Shown here piece by piece: positions 1 through 5,112 of a DNA stretch of 9,431 nucleotides. The first letter of the stretch is position 1. Each line of letters opens with the position of its first letter. Below the pieces are notes generated by a model that ran no database searches, was not told where the DNA came from, and saw only the letters and a program-made list of their open reading frames with translations. This DNA comes from an uncultured Clostridia bacterium (GTDB lineage Bacteria > Bacillota > Clostridia > Oscillospirales > Oscillospiraceae), in contig CAMEWZ010000061.1 in NCBI GenBank assembly GCA_945946745.1, forward strand, positions 1 through 9,431, given 5' to 3'. The translations under genes and the position numbers were made by a program.

Positions 1-20
1 TCTGTGCGGTATTGCCTTAG
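1..20. repeat. Partial end of a dispersed palindromic repeat, cut by the window edge
   Basis: Positions 2-20 match positions 1175-1193 at 15 of 19 bases; both contain TGTGCGGT and end in TAG. At 1123-1193 that sequence is the right arm of a long inverted repeat, so this is probably the right arm of a second copy whose left arm lies outside the window. The resemblance is seen directly; membership of a repeat family is inferred. Confidence 0.5.
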
Positions 21-53
21 CCTTTTTGGTAACTGCTTAAGTTGATGACATTG

Positions 54-137
54 CCTATGGGGGAGCTGTCACGGCGCAGCCGTGACTGAGAGGGCCCTCT
101 CCGCCCCCATAGGGGGCACCTCTCCCATAGGGAGAGG
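54..137. repeat. Cluster of short palindromes (intergenic repeat element)
   Basis: Four perfect palindromes lie almost end to end. GTCACGGC/GCCGTGAC (68-75 with 79-86) has loop GCA. AGAGGGCCCTCT (89-100) has no loop. GCCCCC/GGGGGC (103-108 with 112-117) and CCTCTCCC/GGGAGAGG (119-126 with 130-137) both have loop ATA. CCTATGGGGG (54-63) can also pair with CCCCCATAGG (104-113), so alternative folds exist. No T-run follows, so it is not an obvious terminator. From general familiarity it resembles a high-copy intergenic repeat of Oscillospiraceae genomes; I cannot confirm copy number here. Confidence 0.65.
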
Positions 138-214
138 CAAGGGGCTGACCGATAAATTAACCCAATCAATATTGGATAGCATACCACATTTTTTCCGCAC
201 CGTAAAGCCGGGGG

Positions 215-243
215 TTGAGAAAAGCCGGAAAAACTGCTATGAT
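215..243 (+). promoter_or_regulatory. Sigma-A-type promoter of the radical SAM gene
   Basis: TTGAGA (215-220) and TATGAT (238-243) are separated by exactly 17 bp and match the -35/-10 consensus well. Transcription would begin near 250, leaving a leader of only about 11-17 nt before the start codon. The AAAGGA ribosome binding site at 250-255 would then sit at the very 5' end of the mRNA. Confidence 0.6.
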
Positions 244-260
244 AGTTCCAAAGGACGGCG

Positions 261-1124
261 ATGATTATGGATTATGGCAACTGTACCCTCTGCCCCCGGC
301 AGTGCGGGGTCAACCGGAGCGCGGGGGAGCGGGGCTTCTGCGGCTGCCCGGATACCGCGCTGGTGGCGAAAAGTATGCTCCACAAATGGGAGGAACCGGC
401 CCTGGCGGGCAGCGGCGGCAGCGGGGCGGTGTTTTTCGGCGGCTGCACTCTGGGCTGCCAGTACTGTCAGAACGCCGCCATCAGCGGCGGCCCGGTGGGA
501 AAACCCATGGACAGCGCTGGCCTGCGGCGGCTGTTGGAAAGCCTGATCGCCCAGGGGGCGGAGAACATTGACCTGGTGACCCCCACCCATTTCCTGCCCA
601 CCATTCTGCCTGCCCTCCGTCCCAAGCTGCCGGTTCCCGTGGTCTACAACTGCGGCGGCTACGAGCGGGCGGAGACCCTCGCGGCCCTGGAGGGGAACGT
701 GGACATCTACCTGCCCGACCTCAAATACGCCGATGCCGGTTTGGCAGCGGCGCTGTCCGGGGCGGCGGATTATTTCCCTGTGGCGACTTCCGCCATTCGG
801 GAGATGGTTCGGCAGACCGGCCCGGTGCGCTGGCAGGGGGAACGGGTGGTTCGGGGTACTATCATCCGGCATCTGATCCTGCCCGGTCAGATCGAGAATT
901 CCCTGCGGGTTTTGGACTGGATCGGGGAGACCTTCGCCCCCGGCCAGGTGCTGGTGAGTCTGATGCGTCAGTATACCCCCATGGGCGGCTTGCCCGCGCC
1001 CTTTGACCGCCGGGTCACAGAGGAAGAGTATGACGCGGTGCTCAGCTGGATGTATCTGAACGGTCTGGAGGGCTTTACCCAGGAGGCGGACTCTGCCGAT
1101 GTGGGGTTTATCCCGGAGTTTTAG
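261..1124 (+). CDS. Radical SAM protein, PflX/COG1313 type (pyruvate formate-lyase activating enzyme-like)
   Basis: A 287-residue cytosolic iron-sulfur enzyme. Residues 62-69 carry the radical SAM signature CxxxCxxC (C62, C66, C69, inside GGCTLGCQYCQN). This binds a [4Fe-4S] cluster that cleaves S-adenosylmethionine to a 5'-deoxyadenosyl radical. An N-terminal cysteine-rich motif (CTLCPRQCGVNR at 8-19, then C27 and C29) is typical of the PflX-like family and may hold a further cluster or zinc. These proteins are annotated as pyruvate formate-lyase activating enzyme-like, but their substrate is not established. No glycyl-radical enzyme lies beside this one, so I would not call it a true PFL activase. 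The start at 261 lies 5 nt after AAAGGA (250-255); an in-frame ATG at 267 is a close alternative, because many relatives begin just before the CxxC motif. The gene appears monocistronic, with its own promoter. Its TAG stop overlaps the first bases of a palindromic repeat. Confidence 0.85.
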   Translation: MIMDYGNCTLCPRQCGVNRSAGERGFCGCPDTALVAKSMLHKWEEPALAGSGGSGAVFFGGCTLGCQYCQNAAISGGPVGKPMDSAGLRRLLESLIAQGAENIDLVTPTHFLPTILPALRPKLPVPVVYNCGGYERAETLAALEGNVDIYLPDLKYADAGLAAALSGAADYFPVATSAIREMVRQTGPVRWQGERVVRGTIIRHLILPGQIENSLRVLDWIGETFAPGQVLVSLMRQYTPMGGLPAPFDRRVTEEEYDAVLSWMYLNGLEGFTQEADSADVGFIPEF

Positions 1125-1193
1125 GGCAGCACCGCATAGTGGGGCAAAAGATCCACCGAAGCCCGCAGTGCCCATTGTGCGGTGCTGCCCTAG
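1123..1193. repeat. Palindromic repeat abutting the radical SAM stop codon
   Basis: Perfect 14-bp inverted arms AGGGCAGCACCGCA (1123-1136) and TGCGGTGCTGCCCT (1178-1191) enclose 41 nt, and part of the next ten bases also pairs. The left arm begins within the TAG stop codon. On the plus strand the right arm is followed by TAGAAAAAAG, with no T-run, so it is a poor plus-strand terminator, although the helix could protect the mRNA 3' end. Its right arm resembles positions 2-20, which suggests a dispersed element with copies on both sides of the gene. Confidence 0.7.
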
Positions 1194-1223
1194 AAAAAAG
1201 CGCTGCCCAGGCGGGCAGCGCTT
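1194..1223 (-). terminator. Rho-independent terminator of the nrdR operon
   Basis: Read on the minus strand, the perfect 11-bp stem AAGCGCTGCCC / GGGCAGCGCTT (1213-1223 with 1198-1208, 4-nt loop) runs into a six-T tract (1194-1199). It starts 5 nt after the stop codon of the membrane protein gene, so it should end the nrdR transcript. Confidence 0.85.
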
Positions 1224-1228
1224 GGCGC

Positions 1229-1756
1229 TTATTTCTTCTTTTTCTTCCGGAATTCGCCCTTGCGGTCGAAACGGGCGGCGGCGGAGAGGTTGATGGTCAA
1301 GGTAGCCAGTACCACGGCCACAGCCTGCCAAACCAGGCAGTCCACAGCCTTCCAGACCATGTCCGTGACTTCCATCCGGGCAAAGCCGCCGGAGATCAGG
1401 AACATGAGGATCACCAGAACCAGACCCAGTCCTCCATACAAAATACCGGCCAGCCGTTGGGTGAACCGCCAGGCGTGGACGCTGCCCATGCCAAAATAGC
1501 AGCGGTAACCAAAATAATAGTTGGCCTCCTTGGGGGACAGGAACAGATAGGCAAGGCCCAGTGCCAGCAGCACGATGGGGCCGATCATCACAGCCACCCG
1601 GCATACGGTGGCCAGGCTGCCAAAAACATCGCTCAGCTCCGGCAGCAGCGCCGCCGGGTCAAAGGCGTCCATCAGCTCCTTGATGGACTCCACATCCAGA
1701 ATCGCTTCGGTGGCATCGGTGGCGGTTTCCAGAAGTTCGGTGGGGGTTGTGCTCAT
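1229..1756 (-). CDS. SdpI-like (YhfL/SdpI family) integral membrane protein
   Basis: 175 residues with about three hydrophobic segments (roughly 54-73, 104-123 and 138-156). The acidic N-terminal stretch (residues 1-45) is probably outside the membrane. The C-terminus is very basic and ends in five lysines (171-175). Between the first two membrane segments lies YFGYRCYFGM followed by W96 and QRLAG (100-104). This matches the pattern GYR..S......W..anr..G of the SdpI family, named after the Bacillus subtilis immunity protein and signal-transducing repressor anchor for the SdpC toxin. Most family members have no known role, and no toxin gene is seen here, so immunity is not claimed. The start codon overlaps the nrdR stop (TAATG), which indicates translational coupling. 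A strong terminator follows 5 nt after the stop. Confidence 0.6.
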   Translation of the reverse strand: MSTTPTELLETATDATEAILDVESIKELMDAFDPAALLPELSDVFGSLATVCRVAVMIGPIVLLALGLAYLFLSPKEANYYFGYRCYFGMGSVHAWRFTQRLAGILYGGLGLVLVILMFLISGGFARMEVTDMVWKAVDCLVWQAVAVVLATLTINLSAAARFDRKGEFRKKKKK

Positions 1757-2211
1757 TATTTTTCCTCCAGAAATTTGCTGATCTCCCGCATAAAGCTGCC
1801 CGCATCCTGGAACCGGTGATAGATGGAGGCAAAACGGATGTAGGCCACCTCGTCCAGGGGCTTTAAGCGCTCCATGACCATTTCCCCGATTTTGTCGGTG
1901 CTGATTTCCCGCTCCAGGGTGTTCTGGATGGTCTGCTCGATCTCCGTGGTGATGCGATCCAGATCGGTGACATCCACCTTCCGCTTGTCGAAGGCGCGGA
2001 TCATGGAGTTGAGAATCTTGTTGCGGTCAAAATTTTGACGGGAGCCATCCCGCTTGACAACGATGATCGGCAGGGACTCCACAATCTCGTAGGTGGTGAA
2101 CCGGCGCTGGCAGCCCATACACTCCCGGCGGCGGCGAATGCTCAAGCCGTCCTCGCTGTGGCGAGAGTCCACGACCTTACTTTCCTGGTCGCCGCAAAAC
2201 GGACATTTCAT
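1756..2211 (-). CDS. nrdR: Transcriptional repressor NrdR (ribonucleotide reductase regulator)
   Basis: A 151-residue protein of normal family length. The N-terminal zinc ribbon uses C3/C6 (MKCPFCG) and C31/C34 (ECMGCQRRFTTYE) and is followed by an ATP-cone domain (about residues 49-139). NrdR senses ATP/dATP through the cone and represses ribonucleotide reductase genes by binding paired NrdR boxes. The start at 2211 is preceded at 10 nt by AGGGAG (plus-strand 2222-2227) and by a strong promoter. No ribonucleotide reductase gene lies in the window, so it acts in trans. I see no NrdR box near its own promoter, so autoregulation is not evident. It forms a two-gene operon with the SdpI-like gene downstream. 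Confidence 0.95.
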   Translation of the reverse strand: MKCPFCGDQESKVVDSRHSEDGLSIRRRRECMGCQRRFTTYEIVESLPIIVVKRDGSRQNFDRNKILNSMIRAFDKRKVDVTDLDRITTEIEQTIQNTLEREISTDKIGEMVMERLKPLDEVAYIRFASIYHRFQDAGSFMREISKFLEEK

Positions 2212-2246
2212 GGGATATTCACTCCCTTTTCCTAAATGATTCGTAT

Positions 2247-2275
2247 ATTATACCAGAAAGTTGCTCCACTGTCCA
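2247..2275 (-). promoter_or_regulatory. Sigma-A-type promoter of nrdR
   Basis: On the minus strand, TGGACA (plus 2270-2275) and a perfect TATAAT (plus 2247-2252) are 17 bp apart. Transcription would start about 7 nt beyond the -10, giving a leader of roughly 30 nt to the nrdR start. A plus-strand promoter for the next gene begins only 12 bp away at 2287. Confidence 0.7.
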
Positions 2276-2286
2276 GCTTTTTTTCC

Positions 2287-2315
2287 TTGCCTTTCCATCG
2301 AAAGTGGGGTAGAAT
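2287..2315 (+). promoter_or_regulatory. Candidate promoter of the small membrane protein gene
   Basis: TTGCCT (2287-2292) and TAGAAT (2310-2315) are 17 bp apart. Both are imperfect matches to the -35/-10 consensus, but spacing and position are right for the gene starting at 2350. It is back to back with the nrdR promoter. Confidence 0.45.
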
Positions 2316-2349
2316 AAAACTATGAACCGATTTCATTAGGGAGATGCGT

Positions 2350-2754
2350 ATGAACAAAAAGATACTTTACGCCCTGTGGGGCGGCTTGTTTATTTTGTGC
2401 GCCGGGCTGGGATTTATCCCGGAGCCTTCCGGCGCTGCTGGCTGGGCGCTGACGGGAATTTCCGTGGCGTTTTTTGTGCCTCCGGCTATGCTCCTGTACC
2501 AGGCGGGGCGGGAGTCTGACCGGCGCACCCAAAGCCTGGTGTGCTGGCTGTCGGCGCTGTCTCTGGGGCTGACGCTGGTGCTGCTGGTGCTGAATTTTCT
2601 GTCCGTGCTGCACTCCCAGACCCTGGGGACGGTGCTGCACCATATTCTGACCATCGTCTCCGCACCGATGATCGCCAGCGGCCACTGGGCCTTAAGCCTG
2701 TTTCTCTGGGCCTGCCTGCTGATGGTAAGCATCCGGCAGCTGCGCCGGAAATAG
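2350..2754 (+). CDS. Small multi-pass membrane protein of unknown function
   Basis: 134 residues, mostly hydrophobic, with about four to five likely membrane segments (near residues 6-22, 32-50, 65-86, 96-110 and 112-127). A charged, likely cytoplasmic loop lies at 52-61 (QAGRESDRRT) and the tail is basic (RQLRRK). No signal peptide cleavage site or catalytic motif is seen. The ATG at 2350 is preferred over one at 2344, because AGGGAG (2338-2343) would touch the earlier codon but lies 6 nt before the later one. It resembles uncharacterised membrane proteins that I associate with Oscillospiraceae; no function can be given. It ends 7 bp from the convergent CDF gene, with no terminator between them. 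Confidence 0.75.
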   Translation: MNKKILYALWGGLFILCAGLGFIPEPSGAAGWALTGISVAFFVPPAMLLYQAGRESDRRTQSLVCWLSALSLGLTLVLLVLNFLSVLHSQTLGTVLHHILTIVSAPMIASGHWALSLFLWACLLMVSIRQLRRK

Positions 2755-2761
2755 AGGGCGG

Positions 2762-3934
2762 TTACGCGAAGGCGGCGTTGTCGAAGGTGATGACCACGTG
2801 GTAGACAATATCGCTGCTTTTGTTCAGCGCCTGCTCCACAGCGCGCTGGATAGTATCCTCTTGTCCCCGCAGGTCGGCGGGCAGGGCAACGTCAAATACC
2901 AGATTGGAGTGCCGTTTTCCCTGCACCAGCCGGAAGTCGTGGAGCCGCAGCCGGGAATCCTGGGCTTGCAGCAGGCCGGTGACCTGCTCCTTGAGGCTGG
3001 TGAGGGTGGGGTCGTCGGTGATCACCGGATCGTAGTGGATGACCAGGTGGACGTTGTGGCTTTGCAGGCATTCCCGCTCCATGTCGTCGATGAGCTCATG
3101 GCATTCCAGGGGATCCTCCCGATGATCCATCTCCACATGGATGCTGGCAAAGCGCTGGCCGGGGCCGTAATCGTGCACCATCAGATCGTGATAGCCCAGA
3201 ACCTTGGGCTGCTGGGCGATGTAGTCCACGATTTTCTGCCGCAGCTCCGGGTCAGCCGTTTCTCCCAGCAGGGGAGAGATGGTGTCCCGGGCCAGATTCC
3301 AGCCGCTGTACAGGATGAACGCCGCCACGCCCAGGCCGATGAAGCCGTCTACCCGCAGGTTCAGAAAGCGCTCGATAACGGCGGCCAGCAGAACCGCGGT
3401 GGTGGTGACGCAGTCGTTGCGGCTGTCGGCGGCGGTGGCCTCCAGGGCGGTGGAGCCGATGCGCTTGCTGAGGTTCCGGTTAAACAGGCACATCCACAGC
3501 TTTACGGCGATGGAGGCCACCAGCACCAGGGCGGCTACGGCGGAGAACTCCACCGGGGAAGGGTGGAGGATTTTCTCCACGGAGGTCTTCACCAGTTCCA
3601 CGCCGATGACCAAAATCAGCGCCGCCACGGCAAGACCGCTCAGGTATTCCGCCCGGGCGTGGCCATAGGGGTGGTGCTCGTCGGCAGGCTTATCAGCCAC
3701 CCGGAATCCAATCAAGGTGACGATGGAACCGGAGGCGTCGGACAGGTTGTTCAGCGCGTCGGCGGTGATGGAGACGGAGCCGGTGAGCATACCAACGATG
3801 CCCTTGCCCAGGCACAGCAGCAGGTTGCAGGCGATGCCCACCCAGCCGGACAGAGAGCCGATGGCGGCCCGAACCCGGCTGTCCGAAACATCCTCCGCGT
3901 TTTTCACAAACAGGCGCAGTAATAGATTTGTCAT
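2762..3934 (-). CDS. Cation diffusion facilitator (CDF) transporter, probably Mn2+-type, with a double C-terminal domain
   Basis: A 390-residue metal/proton antiporter of the inner membrane. Six membrane segments lie at roughly residues 29-48, 54-78, 97-117, 131-150, 172-190 and 196-214. The four metal-site positions in TM2 and TM5 read N62xxxD66 (in NNLSD) and D170xxxD174 (in DSRND). Zinc CDFs such as YiiP use DxxxD and HxxxD; an N/D-D-D-D quartet without histidine is associated with manganese exporters such as MntE. The conserved DEHHPYGHARAEYL loop follows TM2. After the membrane part come two consecutive soluble units (about 228-304 and 309-390) that look like a duplicated CDF dimerisation domain. 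The start at 3934 is chosen because GGGAGGG lies 5 nt upstream and relatives begin near MTNLLLRLFVKN. An in-frame ATG at 4000 lacks a ribosome binding site and lies inside a hairpin. The gene is divergent from degV. Confidence 0.9.
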   Translation of the reverse strand: MTNLLLRLFVKNAEDVSDSRVRAAIGSLSGWVGIACNLLLCLGKGIVGMLTGSVSITADALNNLSDASGSIVTLIGFRVADKPADEHHPYGHARAEYLSGLAVAALILVIGVELVKTSVEKILHPSPVEFSAVAALVLVASIAVKLWMCLFNRNLSKRIGSTALEATAADSRNDCVTTTAVLLAAVIERFLNLRVDGFIGLGVAAFILYSGWNLARDTISPLLGETADPELRQKIVDYIAQQPKVLGYHDLMVHDYGPGQRFASIHVEMDHREDPLECHELIDDMERECLQSHNVHLVIHYDPVITDDPTLTSLKEQVTGLLQAQDSRLRLHDFRLVQGKRHSNLVFDVALPADLRGQEDTIQRAVEQALNKSSDIVYHVVITFDNAAFA

Positions 3935-3977
3935 GATAACCCTCCCAATCAGCCCAAAATCCAAGCCTTTTTTCTCT

Positions 3978-4013
3978 CTACCCACGGTAGAACTGCCCAT
4001 TCTACTGCGGGTA
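3978..4013. repeat. Long imperfect palindrome in the CDF leader
   Basis: CTACCC (3978-3983) pairs with GGGTAG (4008-4013) and GTAGAA (3987-3992) with TTCTAC (4000-4005). Between them lie one A/C mismatch, a C-G pair and one G/T pair, so the stem is about 15 bp with a 7-nt loop. It sits about 45-80 nt upstream of the CDF start, inside its likely 5' untranslated region. No T-run follows on either strand. It could be an operator or a leader-RNA helix. Confidence 0.5.
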
Positions 4014-4025
4014 GGGGTGGTGAAG

Positions 4026-4040
4026 CGGGAGATTCTCCCG
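4026..4040. repeat. Short perfect palindrome in the CDF/degV divergent region
   Basis: CGGGAG (4026-4031), spacer ATT, CTCCCG (4035-4040). It lies 9 bp before the candidate -35 of degV and within the likely CDF leader, so it could be an operator for either gene or a small RNA hairpin. The function is unknown. Confidence 0.4.
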
Positions 4041-4048
4041 GAAATGGC

Positions 4049-4077
4049 GTGACTTTGGAGCCAAAATCGTATATGAT
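4049..4077 (+). promoter_or_regulatory. Candidate degV promoter
   Basis: GTGACT (4049-4054) and TATGAT (4072-4077) are 17 bp apart. Transcription would start near 4084 and give a leader of about 100 nt. That leader contains a 6-bp hairpin CTCGGA/TCCGAG (4090-4106) followed by TTTT (4107-4110), a weak terminator-like shape. Confidence 0.45.
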
Positions 4078-4134
4078 GAACGAAAGCATCTCGGATATCC
4101 TCCGAGTTTTCCCGGCAAGCGGGTATTACGCATG

Positions 4135-4163
4135 ATTATACCGCAAGCGGGCGAGAATGTCTA
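4135..4163 (-). promoter_or_regulatory. Candidate CDF promoter, inside the degV leader
   Basis: On the minus strand, TAGACA (plus 4158-4163, five of six matches to TTGACA) and a perfect TATAAT (plus 4135-4140) are 17 bp apart. Transcription would start near 4128, giving a structured leader of about 195 nt before the CDF start at 3934. This start lies downstream, in plus coordinates, of the candidate degV start near 4084, so the two RNAs would overlap at their 5' ends. Confidence 0.5.
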
Positions 4164-4185
4164 TTCTTTTTTGGAGTGTGAGAAC

Positions 4186-5046
4186 ATGAATTATCAGATT
4201 GTAACCGATTCCTGCTGTGATTTTCCCAAGGAGGTCTATGGGGAGCTGAAGCTCACCATGGTGCCGCTGAGCGTGGAATTCCGGGGCGAGGTTTACGACG
4301 ATAAAAACGATGACAGTCTGAAGGATATGTACAACGGCCTCCGGGCCGGAGAGGTGGCCAAGACCGCGGCGGTCAACCCCGAGCGCTGGGCGGCGGCTAT
4401 GGAGCCTTCCCTGGCAGCCGGGCAGGATGTGCTGGTGCTGGCGTTTTCCTCCGGCCTGTCCACCACCTACCAATCCGCCGTCATCGCGGCGCAGGAGCTG
4501 AAGGAGAAATACCCGGAGCGGAAGATTTTCACGGTGGATACCCTGTCTGCCTCCATGGGCCAGGGTCTGCTGGTGTGGTATGCCTGCCAGAAGCGGGACG
4601 CGGGAATGACCGTGGAGGAGCTGTACGCCTGGGTGGAGGATGCGAAGCTGCACCTGTGCCACTGGTTTACCGTGGACGATTTGATGTATCTGAAACGGGG
4701 CGGCCGGGTCAGCGCGGCCACCGCGCTGGTGGGCACCATGCTGCAAATCAAGCCGGTGCTCCATATGGACGATGAGGGACACCTCATCAGCATGGCCAAG
4801 GCCCGGGGACGCAAAGCCTCTCTGGATGCTCTTGCCCGGAAGGCCCAGGAGCTGGGCCAGGGCTATGACAACAGCACCATGTTCATCTCCCACGGCGATT
4901 GCCGGGAGGACGCGGAGTATCTGGCCAGGGTGCTGAAGGAACAGTATGGCGTCAAGGAGGTTCGCATCGGCTACGTGGGCGCGGTAATCGGTTCCCACTC
5001 CGGCCCCGGCACGGTGGCCCTGTTCTTCCTGGGACAGCACCGCTGA
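4186..5046 (+). CDS. DegV family fatty-acid-binding protein
   Basis: 286 residues, the usual DegV length. DegV/FakB proteins bind a fatty acid between two alpha/beta domains; in many Firmicutes they present it to the kinase FakA for phosphorylation and entry into phospholipid synthesis. Visible family motifs are TDSCCDFP (7-14), FSSGLSTTYQSA (87-98), VDTLSASMGQG (117-127), YLKRGGRVS (168-176) before the IKP segment, and VIGSHSGPGTVALFF (267-281) at the C-terminus. The start at 4186 is preferred: GGAG (4173-4176) lies 9 nt upstream and the protein then opens with the family-typical MNYQIVTDSC. An in-frame ATG at 4132 would add 18 atypical residues. No fakA kinase gene is nearby, as is common. 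The gene ends in a strong terminator shared with the convergent carboxypeptidase gene. Confidence 0.9.
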   Translation: MNYQIVTDSCCDFPKEVYGELKLTMVPLSVEFRGEVYDDKNDDSLKDMYNGLRAGEVAKTAAVNPERWAAAMEPSLAAGQDVLVLAFSSGLSTTYQSAVIAAQELKEKYPERKIFTVDTLSASMGQGLLVWYACQKRDAGMTVEELYAWVEDAKLHLCHWFTVDDLMYLKRGGRVSAATALVGTMLQIKPVLHMDDEGHLISMAKARGRKASLDALARKAQELGQGYDNSTMFISHGDCREDAEYLARVLKEQYGVKEVRIGYVGAVIGSHSGPGTVALFFLGQHR

Positions 5047-5061
5047 GCGAAAAAGAATAGG

Positions 5062-5111
5062 AGGCTGTCATTGCCAGCGGAAATCTCTTCCGCGGGCAAT
5101 GACAGCCTTTT
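5062..5111 (+). terminator. Rho-independent terminator of degV, probably bidirectional
   Basis: AGGCTGTCATTGCC (5062-5075) pairs perfectly with GGCAATGACAGCCT (5095-5108). It is extended, after one A/G mismatch, by GCGGAA/TTCCGC (5077-5082 with 5088-5093), and TTTT follows at 5108-5111. On the minus strand the hairpin starts just after the carboxypeptidase stop and is followed, after a gap, by TTTTT (plus 5050-5054). It may therefore serve both convergent genes. Confidence 0.8.
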
Positions 5112-5112
5112 G

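Noticed and set aside
237..1604. 455-codon minus-strand open frame
   Set aside because: It spans the antisense of the radical SAM gene, a terminator and part of another gene. No coherent protein is visible.
2212..2340. NrdR box near the nrdR promoter
   Set aside because: No 16-bp palindrome resembling the NrdR box consensus is present. The A/T-rich stretch is simply the -10 element.
2755..2761. Terminator between the convergent small membrane protein and CDF genes
   Set aside because: Only 7 bp separate the stop codons and no stem with a T-run is visible nearby on either strand.
2798..3922. Long plus-strand open frame opposite the CDF gene
   Set aside because: It is antisense to a well-recognised CDF transporter, has low-complexity His/Gln/Gly-rich sequence, and no ribosome binding site or family motif. 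It is an open-frame artefact of high GC content.
3935..4130. Known manganese (yybP-ykoY) or NiCo riboswitch in the CDF leader
   Set aside because: I looked for the conserved core sequences on the minus strand and did not find them. The region is structured but unassigned.
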